Assembly: GCA_018897395.1 (NCBI GenBank)
Contig: JAHIKV010000303.1
Coordinates: 1 to 23,064 of the forward strand
DNA length: 23,064 nucleotides
Origin: Planctomycetota bacterium
GTDB lineage: Bacteria; Planctomycetota; Planctomycetia; Pirellulales; Thermoguttaceae
Direction: 5' to 3'
In this document: piece by piece, positions 14,555 to 21,836 of the stretch
How positions within the stretch are numbered: position 1 is the stretch's first letter
How the letters are laid out: every line of letters begins with the position of its first letter
Made by a program: the position numbers and the translations under genes
The notes under the pieces: generated by a model
Told to the model about the DNA's origin: nothing
Seen by the model: the letters and a program-made list of their open reading frames with translations, nothing else
Database searches by the model: none

Positions 14555-17500
14555 ATGTCCGCACACGTCACCATCATCTGTGGCCCCGCACGAAGCGGCA
14601 AGACCGAACGGTTGCTCGCGCTCTACCGCGACGCGCTCCGCCGGCGGCCGCCCGAATCGACGCTCTGGCTGGCCCCGACGTGGCGGGCCGCGGCCGAAAT
14701 CCGCGACCGGCTGCTCGACGGCGATCTGTCGGGCTGCTTCGCGCCAGGCGTGACGACCTTCGACAAGTTCGCCGTCGAGGTGCTCCGCAAGGCCGGAAAG
14801 CCGATCCGACAGGTCACCCGACTAATGAAACGCGAGCTGCTCCGCCGGATCATCGACCAGCAGGCGTCGCGGCAGCGGCTGAAGCATTTTCTGCCGATCG
14901 CCAAGACCGCCGGGCTGGTAGATCTGATTTGCGAGTTCATCGGCGAGTTGAAGCGGCTGGAGATTTGGCCCGAAGATTTCCAGCGCGCCTGCGAGCAACG
15001 TGGCCTGACCGACAAGGACGCCGAACTGTTCGAGGTCTATCAGGAATACCAACAAACGCTCCGCGAGCACGGGCTGTTCGACGCGGAGGGCCGCTTCTGG
15101 TCGGCGCGGGACGAGTTAAAGAAGGCGGAAGGCGGAGGGCGGAGGGCGGAGGGCGGAAGTACTGACTGGGCACAGGCAGTCGGCCGTGGTCAACCTAGTT
15201 CCGAATCCCGTCCTTCTCCTCTCCGCCTTCCGCCCTCCGCCCTCCGCCCTTCACTCATCGTCGCCGACGGATTCACCGACTTTACGCGAACGCAGCACGA
15301 GATACTCGACAGTCTGGCGGCGCGTGCGGAGGAGATGTTCATCACGCTGCCGCTGGAAGGGAAACCGCGGCGGGCAGATATGTTCGCCAAGCCGCTGAAG
15401 ACGCTCGACGCGCTGCGACGCCAATGTTCCAACGCCGTGGTCGAGCAGTTGGAGCGACCCGTGAAAACCGGCTGGCCGGCCATGGCCCGCTTGGAGCGAA
15501 CGCTGTTTGAGAATCCAAGAGTGGCCATATCACTGGCCGCTAAAGCGGCCAGCCCTCGGGATCCCGAATCCCGAACCCCGAACCCCGAACCCCCACTCGG
15601 CATTGAAATCCTCGCCGCCGCCCGGCAAATCGGCGAAATCGAAATGATCGCCGCGAGGATCAAGCGGCTGCTGATCGACCGTCGGGCCAGGCCGTGTGAT
15701 ATCGCCGTCGTCTTCCGATCGCCGCAAGAGGCGGCCGAACTGGTCCGTGAGGCGTTCGAGCGGCTGGAGATTCCCGCGGCGTTCGAGTCGGGCCAGACAC
15801 TCGAGCGCCGGCCGGCGTTGCGGGCACTGGCCAACCTTCTCCAGTTGGACCTGGAAGATTGGCCGTTCGACCGGCTGCTGACAGTGTTGAGTAGCAACTA
15901 TTTTCAGCCCGCCTGGCCCGCCTGGCAGGCCGCCGGGGCCGACGAGGTGGAGCGGGCGATCCGCAAACTGCAAATCCCTCGCGGCCGGGCGCGGCTGATC
16001 GAGCAATTGACTCCCGTAGGAGGCGACTCCAGTCGCCGATCGGCGTCGGGAGACGCCTCCTACAGTCAGACGTTGGCCGTGGTAAATCGTCTGGCCGTGG
16101 CGTTGGATGCTCTGCCCCAGCGGGCCACGTTGCCCGATTGGGCAAAAGCGTGGGAGCGTTTGGCGGAAGAAACCGGTCTGCTTCGGGCGATGGGTGACGA
16201 GAGAGGGGAGAGAGGAGAGGGGAGAGGGGAGAGTGCTCCGCCTTCCGCCACCGACCGCGATGCCTGGCAGCGGTTGATAAAAGTCCTCGCAGACAGCAAA
16301 ACGCTCGACGATTGGCTGGATCGTCACCCGGCGGAAATCGACCGCTGCCAGGCGTTCGAGACGTTGATGGACATTCTCGGTAGCGACCAGTTGAAACGCT
16401 CGGACGACGAGTCGGGGCGGGTGCGCGTCCTCTCGGCAACAAGCGTCCGCTCGCTTCGCATTCCGCATCTGTTTCTCGCCGGACTTTCGGAAAAGGTCTT
16501 TCCGCCGCCCGACCGCGAGGACCGGCTTTACGGTGAGCAGGAGTGCTGGCGGCTGATCGACGCCGGCCTACCGTTGGTTGCCCGCGCCGAACGCACCCGC
16601 GAGGAAATGCTGTTGTTCTACGAAGCGGTCACTCGGGCGACCGAGCGGTTGTATCTGAGCTATCCGGCGCTGGACGAAGCGGCGCAACCGCTGTTGCCCA
16701 GTCCGTTTCTCGGCGAGGTCGAGCAGGCGTTCGGGCCGGGGCAAATTACGCGCGTCGAGCAGACCGACCTTAGCCCCGTCCCTCGGGACGACGAACCGCT
16801 CTCGGCGGCGGAGTTCCGCGTGAAGGCCGTCGCCACGGCGTTGGAGGGGAACGTGGCGTTGCTGGCCGGGTTGATGGGTGGCACTGGCTTAGCCAGTGGC
16901 ACGGAGGCGGAATCCCGAGGGCTGGCCGCTTCAGCGGCCGGTTGGCGGATTGCCGCCGGATTGAAATTGCTCTACTCACGCCAGGACCGCGAGCGGTTCG
17001 GCCCGGCCGAGGGCGTGTTGCGCGGCACGGCGGCGCGGCACGAATTGGCGTCCGAGTTCTCCTCTCAACACACCTTCGCCGCCACCGAATTGGAGCGATA
17101 CGCCTACTGCCCGTTCCGCTTCTTCATCGAGCGGATTCTGAAGATCGAGCCGGTCGAGGACCTGGCCTTGGAGTTCGACGTGCTCAGCCGCGGCCGCGTG
17201 GCGCACGAGGTGTTGTCGTACTTCCACAAGCAAGTGAATCTGCGACTGGGCAGGCCCGCCTCGCCGCTCGAACTCGACTCCGCCGAGTTCGACGCCCTGG
17301 TGAACGAAGCCGTCCAAAACTCTTTGCCGCCGGAGCCGAGCAATCCGGTCGATGCCGCGATGCGGGAAATCGACCGCCGGCTGGTCGTCGAGTGGATGTC
17401 GCGCTACCGCGAGCAGGTCGAAAAGTACGACGCTCAATGGAAAGGTTTCGATACCCCGCCGGCGCCCGAGTTGTTCGAGGTGGCGTTTGGACGCGGCAAT

Positions 17501-18040
17501 GAAGGTCCGCCTTCGACCGACAAGCCGTTGGAGTTTCTCCGCGAGGGTGAAACGATCCGCGTTTCGGGCCGAATCGACCGCGTCGACGTCGGTGCGGTGG
17601 CCGGACGCGGCGTCTTCGTCGTGTTGGACTACAAGACGGGCGGATCGATCCGCGTTAAGCCCGAGAGCGTCAAGGCGGGTACGACCCTGCAATTGCCTCT
17701 CTACTCGCTGGCCGCGATGGAACTGCTGCTGGCCGACCGCGACCTTCTGCCGTGGCGGGCCGGATACTGGTACGTCCGAAACGGCGGATATAAGCCGAGG
17801 CAAGCGCTGCGGATGTATTTCGACGATGACGGACGCATCGAGTTGGACCAGACGTGGGAGGAACTCCGCGCCGGGTTGGGCGACACCGTCGCGGAACTGG
17901 TCCACGCTATGCGCCGCGGATGCTTTCCCGTCTGCTGCGCCGACGACCGCTGCACCGGCCGATGCCCCTACGGCACCGTCTGCCGCGTGAACCACGTCCG
18001 CTCATTGGAGAAGACATGCCGACCGACGGACAACGATTGA
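14555..18040 (+). CDS. addB: AddB-type helicase-nuclease subunit with in-frame repeat insertions
   Basis: The 1161 residues match AddB in length. AddB is the partner of AddA in the RecBCD-type complex that resects DNA double-strand ends and degrades foreign linear DNA. The N-terminus has a Walker A motif (GPARSGKT, 10-17). The C-terminal PD-(D/E)XK nuclease has VLDYKTGG (D1025, K1027) and LQLPLYSLA. Four cysteines (C852 in YAYCPF; C1133, C1137 and C1143) are placed like the iron-sulfur ligands of AddB, with spacing CX3CX5C instead of the CX2CX5C of the Bacillus enzyme. At least five stretches of low-complexity, repeat-derived protein interrupt it, near residues 190-232, 326-346, 488-503, 550-561 and 775-795, all in frame. 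The last 25 nt overlap addA. No clear ribosome binding site precedes the ATG. Confidence 0.9.
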   Translation: MSAHVTIICGPARSGKTERLLALYRDALRRRPPESTLWLAPTWRAAAEIRDRLLDGDLSGCFAPGVTTFDKFAVEVLRKAGKPIRQVTRLMKRELLRRIIDQQASRQRLKHFLPIAKTAGLVDLICEFIGELKRLEIWPEDFQRACEQRGLTDKDAELFEVYQEYQQTLREHGLFDAEGRFWSARDELKKAEGGGRRAEGGSTDWAQAVGRGQPSSESRPSPLRLPPSALRPSLIVADGFTDFTRTQHEILDSLAARAEEMFITLPLEGKPRRADMFAKPLKTLDALRRQCSNAVVEQLERPVKTGWPAMARLERTLFENPRVAISLAAKAASPRDPESRTPNPEPPLGIEILAAARQIGEIEMIAARIKRLLIDRRARPCDIAVVFRSPQEAAELVREAFERLEIPAAFESGQTLERRPALRALANLLQLDLEDWPFDRLLTVLSSNYFQPAWPAWQAAGADEVERAIRKLQIPRGRARLIEQLTPVGGDSSRRSASGDASYSQTLAVVNRLAVALDALPQRATLPDWAKAWERLAEETGLLRAMGDERGERGEGRGESAPPSATDRDAWQRLIKVLADSKTLDDWLDRHPAEIDRCQAFETLMDILGSDQLKRSDDESGRVRVLSATSVRSLRIPHLFLAGLSEKVFPPPDREDRLYGEQECWRLIDAGLPLVARAERTREEMLLFYEAVTRATERLYLSYPALDEAAQPLLPSPFLGEVEQAFGPGQITRVEQTDLSPVPRDDEPLSAAEFRVKAVATALEGNVALLAGLMGGTGLASGTEAESRGLAASAAGWRIAAGLKLLYSRQDRERFGPAEGVLRGTAARHELASEFSSQHTFAATELERYAYCPFRFFIERILKIEPVEDLALEFDVLSRGRVAHEVLSYFHKQVNLRLGRPASPLELDSAEFDALVNEAVQNSLPPEPSNPVDAAMREIDRRLVVEWMSRYREQVEKYDAQWKGFDTPPAPELFEVAFGRGNEGPPSTDKPLEFLREGETIRVSGRIDRVDVGAVAGRGVFVVLDYKTGGSIRVKPESVKAGTTLQLPLYSLAAMELLLADRDLLPWRAGYWYVRNGGYKPRQALRMYFDDDGRIELDQTWEELRAGLGDTVAELVHAMRRGCFPVCCADDRCTGRCPYGTVCRVNHVRSLEKTCRPTDND
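15124..15248. repeat. Inverted pair of GGCGGAG heptamer arrays inside addB
   Basis: Five 7-mers (GGCGGAA, three GGCGGAG, GGCGGAA) occupy 15124-15158 and four in reverse orientation (CTCCGCC, TTCCGCC, CTCCGCC, CTCCGCC) occupy 15221-15248. About 22 bases can pair perfectly. The encoded protein is EGGGRRAEGG-type low complexity between the conserved ARDELKK and VADGFTDFTRTQHEIL segments, so the insert sits between conserved blocks. Confidence 0.9.
15532..15590. repeat. GGCCGC palindrome plus CCCGAAC heptamer array inside addB
   Basis: A short palindrome (TGGCCGCTAAAGCGGCCA, 15534-15551) is followed by CCCTCGGGAT and four 7-mers (CCCGAAT, then three CCCGAAC, 15563-15590). The segment 15535-15562 has an inverted copy with one mismatch at 16912-16939 in the same gene. 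The heptamer part is identical to 20908-20935 in addA. Confidence 0.9.
16016..16063. repeat. 48-bp palindromic repeat inside addB
   Basis: Arms GTAGGAGGCG (16016-16025) and CGCCTCCTAC (16054-16063) enclose two smaller palindromes (CGACTCCAGTCG and CGCCGATCGGCG). The element is exactly 16 codons long, so it leaves the frame intact. It encodes VGGDSSRRSASGDASY. Confidence 0.85.
16201..16235. repeat. GAGAGGG heptamer array inside addB
   Basis: Five 7-mers in a row: GAGAGGG, GAGAGAG, GAGAGGG, GAGAGGG, GAGAGTG. The translation is a run of Glu, Arg and Gly (ERGERGEGRGES). It lies between ordinary conserved protein segments. Confidence 0.88.
16879..16939. repeat. Two adjacent palindromic repeats inside addB
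   Basis: GTGGCAC direct repeats (16879-16885 and 16896-16902) flank the palindrome TGGCTTAGCCA. After a short spacer comes 16912-16939, the inverted copy of 15535-15562, itself with a GGCCGCTTCAGCGGCC-type palindrome. It encodes a Gly/Ala/Ser-rich segment (GTGLASGTEAESRGLAAS). Confidence 0.85.
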
Positions 18041-21000
18041 ACTACTCGGGCCTGACCGAGCAGCAGCGCCGGGCGCTCGACGCGCGGGGTACGTCGGTGG
18101 CCGTCTCGGCAGGGGCCGGATGCGGCAAGACCTTCGTGCTGACCGAGCGATTTCTGGCCGAACTGAAACCGGACGGTCCGCATAGCCGCGATCGGCGATC
18201 GCGCCTCGGCCAGGTGGCGGCGATCACCTTCACCGAGCGGGCTGCGCGGGAGATGCGCGAGCGGATCCGCGCCGCCTGCAACCGCCGGCTCCGCGAATGT
18301 CCCGACGATCAGGCGGACTATTGGATGGAACTGGTCCGCGAGTTGGACTCGGCGCGGATCAGCACGATCCACTCGTTTTGCGCGTCGCTGCTCCGCGCCC
18401 ACGCGGTGGAGGCGCGGCTCGACCCGCGGTTCCGCGTGCTCGACGGCGCTCAGGCCGGCACGCTGCTGTTCGAGTTGACCGACGACGCGCTCCGCGACCG
18501 GCTGGCCGACCGGCAGGAGACGGTATTGACGCTGGTTGCCCGATTCGGGTTGGACCGGCTCCGCGATATGATCGCCCGGCTGTTGGCCGTCAGGCAGGAG
18601 ATCGACTGGCCCGTCTGGCGGAACGAGAGCGACGAATCTTTGGTTGCGCGTTGGGCGGAATACTTGCGGTGCGATACGTTGCCGCGGCTGCTGCAACGAC
18701 TCGGCACGTCCGTCGCCGCGCGAACTTTGCTGGAGTTGGCTTCGCGCCGTCCGTCGGACCATCCGAAGATGCAAGATCGCTTCGAAGCGTTGATCGATCT
18801 GTTGTCCACACTCACAAAGCCGCGACCGGCGGTCGCGCCCTCTGTTGGTGCGGCAGTTAAACTGCCGCCCCCGCGTATTCGGGGCGGCAGTACAACTGCC
18901 ACCCCAACATTGTCGGTCGCGCAGCAGGGCGCGACATCCGCTTGCGGTTTCGCACGAGATGCGCTCGACGCTGGCGATATAATGTCGGAATTGGCCACGA
19001 TTCGCCAAGCGGCGATGGTGCAAGGGGCCGGCAAGAAACATTGGGTGGATGAGGATGCTTACGAGCGGTTTAAGGACGCCGCTAAGACGTTGCGGGAGGC
19101 TGTCGACGGCGTTCTCGAGCGGATGTCGTTCGATACCGCGGCCGCCCGCCCCGCCGCCGAGGCCGCTCTGCAAGCGATCGGTCTGGCCGCCGACGTGGCC
19201 GAACAATACGAGCGGCGCAAGCGGGAACTGGCCGTGTTGGATTTCAACGACCTCTTAATCCATGCCCGGCGTCTGTTGGTCGGTCCCGAACAAGGCGGGC
19301 TGCGCAAACGGCTGGCCTCGCAAATCCGCCTGCTGCTGGTCGATGAGTTCCAGGACACCGATCCCTTGCAGGTCGAGTTGGTCAAGGCGCTCTGCGACAA
19401 CGAGCATCTTCGCGGCAAGCTGTTTCTGGTGGGCGACTACAAGCAGTCGATCTACCGATTCCGCGGGGCCGATCCGCGCGTCTTCGGCCGTTTGCGCGAG
19501 GAGTTTTCGGCGGCCGGCCGGCTGCCGCTCTCGCTGAACTTCCGCAGCCAGCCGGCGGTGTTGGATTTCGTCAACGCCCTGTTCGCCGAGGAGTTGGGGC
19601 CGGAATACGAGCCGCTTCGCGCTGCCCGGCCGCAGGTCGGTCCCGCGCCGGCCGTGGAGTTTTTGTGGGCTTGCGACGCTCCAACAGAAGACGATTCCGG
19701 CAATGATTCCACCTCGTTCCTCGACGACATGGGCCCCCGCGAACGGCTGCGGCGTCGTGAGGCCGAATGGATCGCCAGACGCATCCGCGCCATGCTCGAT
19801 TCGGGTGAAAAAATCGTCTGGGACGAGGAAGCCGCCCGGGCCGGTACGCCCGTGGTCCGCGCGGTCCGCCCCGGCGACGTCGCCTTGCTGTTCCGCGCCA
19901 TGACGAACGCCGAATACTACGAGGACGCCTTGCAGCGGTACGGGATCGACTATTATCTAGTCGGCGGCCGGGCATTCTACGCCCAGCAGGAAATTTACGA
20001 CCTGCTGAATCTGCTGCGGACGCTCGACGGACGTTGCGACGAAGTAAGCCTGGCCGGCGCGTTGCGAAGTCCGTTGTTCAGCCTGCACGACGAGACGTTG
20101 TTCTGGCTCGCGCGGCACAGAGAAGGGCTTGCCGCCGGGTTGTTCGAGGGCGAATTGCCGGCGGAACTCGACGCCGATCAACGGGAACAAGCGGAGTTCG
20201 CGGCGGCAACGATCCGCGATTTGCGGGCATTGAAAGACCGGCTGCCCGTTGCCCGGCTGATCCAGGCGGTTTTGGACCGGACCGGCTACGACGCGGTCCT
20301 CTTGGCCGAGTTCCTCGGCGAGCGGAAACTTGCCAACTTGCACAAGCTGATCGAACAGGCGCGGAGTTTCGACCATTCCGGGGTGTTCGCGTTGTCGGAT
20401 TTCATCACGCAACTTGCGGAGTTTGTCGCTCGGCAGCCCGACGAGCCGCTGGCCGCCACCTGCCCGGAATCGACCGACGTGGTGAAGCTGATGTCGATCC
20501 ATCAATCGAAGGGGTTGGAGTTTCCGGTGGTGATCGTGCCTGACGTGGGCCGCTCGCGCAGGATCATGGGGCCGCCGGTCGCCTTCACGCCGCAACTCGG
20601 TCCGATGTTGAAAGACCCCGACGCGACGACCGGCTACGATCTTTTCATGGCCGCCGAAAACGACGAGGACGCGGCGGAACACAGCCGGCTGCTCTACGTC
20701 GCCGCCACGCGGGCCGCCGACTATTTGATTCTCTCCTCGGGCGTCGAGCGGCCGGGCGAGGCCGCCGGCCCGTGGATGGAGTTGATCGCAAGGCGGTTCG
20801 ACTTACTTACCGGCCAACAGAGAGGGCGGGGAGATTCAGAGGTCAGAGGTCAGAGGTCAGAGGTCAGGGGTCAGAGGTCAGAGGTCAATAATACTGATAC
20901 CCCGAATCCCGAATCCCGAACCCCGAACCCCGAACCATTAGTCACCGTAACCACCGAACCGCCGCCGATCCAATCCAAGCCGGTCGATCTCCGCCTCCGC

Positions 21001-21789
21001 CGCGACTTGGAGAAGATCGTGGAAAAGGCGGGGCAAATGGCCGCCGACGGCGCGGGCCGGCAGCCGCGATACCTTGCGCCGCCGGAAGTCGATCGGACCT
21101 CGCGACGGCAATTTTCTTTCTCGCGTCTTAGCGGTGAGTTGCATGCCGGCGCGAACGTTCCCGCCGCCGACCGATTGGATGAAACCGCTTCGCCCGAGCC
21201 GCAATTGGACCCGCGCGGTTTGGGCACTCTGGTCCACGCCGTGTTGGCGCAGATCGATTTTGCCCGGCCCGAGGACGTGCAAGAACTCGTCGAGCGTCTG
21301 GCCCCCGAGCACCTCCCGGCGGAAGGACTCGATCTGGGCGAGCCGATCGAAATGATCGGGCGGTTTCTCCGCTCGCCGCGTGCCGCGGAACTGGCCGTCG
21401 CGGAAGAAATATATCGGGAATTGGAATTTATGCTGGCCTGGCCGTGCGAAACCGCAAGCGGATATCAGGCGTTCCACGAAGATGCAAGCGGTAGTCGAGG
21501 CGGCCGATACTTGCAAGGGTTCATCGACTGTATTTACCGCGACGACGCCGGCCGCTGGCGGCTGATCGACTTCAAGACGAACCAAGTGACGGCGGAAAAT
21601 CCGGCGTCTGTCGCGGCCGTGTACGAAATGCAGATGTTGCTCTACGCCCTGGCCGCCGAAAATATACTCAGATCGCCCCCGGCCGAGTTGGCGCTATGTT
21701 TCCTCCGCCCGGGGATTGAACACCGTTTCTCATGGGACTCGGACGCCCGGCGCCGCATGATCGAGTTGGTCGATGGTAAGTTGTCATAA
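18016..21789 (+). CDS. addA: AddA-type helicase-nuclease subunit with in-frame repeat insertions
   Basis: The 1257 residues form a UvrD/RecB-type 3'-5' helicase followed by a RecB-type nuclease. Walker A is SAGAGCGKT (31-39) and motif Ia AITFTERAAREMRERI. Motif II is LLLVDEFQDTD (about 438-448) and motif III FLVGDYKQSIYRFRGAD. Motif IV is LSLNFRSQPAVLDF, motif V MSIHQSKGLEFPVVIV, and motif VI LLYVAATRAADYL. The nuclease has GLGTLVHAVL, LQGFIDCIYRD, LIDFKTNQ (D1185, K1187) and YEMQMLLYAL. It pairs with AddB for recombination repair and breakdown of linear DNA. The start at 18016 follows GGAG and overlaps addB by 25 nt; the frame is open upstream to 17854, but that region is addB. Repeat-derived inserts lie near residues 269-314, 940-974 and 1143-1150. 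Confidence 0.95.
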   Translation: MPTDGQRLNYSGLTEQQRRALDARGTSVAVSAGAGCGKTFVLTERFLAELKPDGPHSRDRRSRLGQVAAITFTERAAREMRERIRAACNRRLRECPDDQADYWMELVRELDSARISTIHSFCASLLRAHAVEARLDPRFRVLDGAQAGTLLFELTDDALRDRLADRQETVLTLVARFGLDRLRDMIARLLAVRQEIDWPVWRNESDESLVARWAEYLRCDTLPRLLQRLGTSVAARTLLELASRRPSDHPKMQDRFEALIDLLSTLTKPRPAVAPSVGAAVKLPPPRIRGGSTTATPTLSVAQQGATSACGFARDALDAGDIMSELATIRQAAMVQGAGKKHWVDEDAYERFKDAAKTLREAVDGVLERMSFDTAAARPAAEAALQAIGLAADVAEQYERRKRELAVLDFNDLLIHARRLLVGPEQGGLRKRLASQIRLLLVDEFQDTDPLQVELVKALCDNEHLRGKLFLVGDYKQSIYRFRGADPRVFGRLREEFSAAGRLPLSLNFRSQPAVLDFVNALFAEELGPEYEPLRAARPQVGPAPAVEFLWACDAPTEDDSGNDSTSFLDDMGPRERLRRREAEWIARRIRAMLDSGEKIVWDEEAARAGTPVVRAVRPGDVALLFRAMTNAEYYEDALQRYGIDYYLVGGRAFYAQQEIYDLLNLLRTLDGRCDEVSLAGALRSPLFSLHDETLFWLARHREGLAAGLFEGELPAELDADQREQAEFAAATIRDLRALKDRLPVARLIQAVLDRTGYDAVLLAEFLGERKLANLHKLIEQARSFDHSGVFALSDFITQLAEFVARQPDEPLAATCPESTDVVKLMSIHQSKGLEFPVVIVPDVGRSRRIMGPPVAFTPQLGPMLKDPDATTGYDLFMAAENDEDAAEHSRLLYVAATRAADYLILSSGVERPGEAAGPWMELIARRFDLLTGQQRGRGDSEVRGQRSEVRGQRSEVNNTDTPNPESRTPNPEPLVTVTTEPPPIQSKPVDLRLRRDLEKIVEKAGQMAADGAGRQPRYLAPPEVDRTSRRQFSFSRLSGELHAGANVPAADRLDETASPEPQLDPRGLGTLVHAVLAQIDFARPEDVQELVERLAPEHLPAEGLDLGEPIEMIGRFLRSPRAAELAVAEEIYRELEFMLAWPCETASGYQAFHEDASGSRGGRYLQGFIDCIYRDDAGRWRLIDFKTNQVTAENPASVAAVYEMQMLLYALAAENILRSPPAELALCFLRPGIEHRFSWDSDARRRMIELVDGKLS
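18822..18955. repeat. Nested palindromic repeat block inside addA
   Basis: The inner imperfect inverted repeat pairs 18844-18871 with 18881-18907, and each arm contains its own GGCAGT/ACTGCC palindrome. The outer arms 18832-18841 and 18926-18935 (GTCGCGCCCT and AGGGCGCGAC) are exact complements. The right edge, 18936-18955, is an exact 20-base inverted copy of 21444-21463 near the end of the same gene. It is translated in frame as a Pro/Ala/Gly-rich segment between DLLSTLTKP and SELATIRQAAMVQG. Confidence 0.88.
20836..20935. repeat. TCAGAGG and CCCGAAT/CCCGAAC heptamer arrays inside addA
   Basis: Seven 7-mers TCAGAGG (one is TCAGGGG) fill 20836-20884. After 16 nt, five more units (two CCCGAAT, three CCCGAAC) fill 20901-20935. 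They are translated as EVRGQRSEV-type and NPESRTPNPEP-type repeats. The insert is in the linker between helicase motif VI and the nuclease domain. Confidence 0.92.
21444..21463. repeat. 20-bp inverted copy of the addA internal repeat
   Basis: GTGCGAAACCGCAAGCGGAT is the exact reverse complement of 18936-18955. It encodes part of CETASGYQAF, close to the nuclease active site. A related GCAAGCGG occurs again just downstream at about 21485-21492. Confidence 0.8.
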
Positions 21790-21836
21790 CGCCGAGCGCT
21801 TGCAAATTGAACGCCCAACGTTCACAATGCACGTTT

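Noticed and set aside
15121..16940. Introns or inteins in addB
   Set aside because: The inserts are short, repeat-derived and lack intein or self-splicing intron motifs, and the frame is open across all of them.
14555..21789. Heptamer arrays as Chi-like regulatory sites for AddAB
   Set aside because: Attractive because AddAB-type enzymes read short motifs, but nothing in this window shows the genome-wide strand bias such sites must have.
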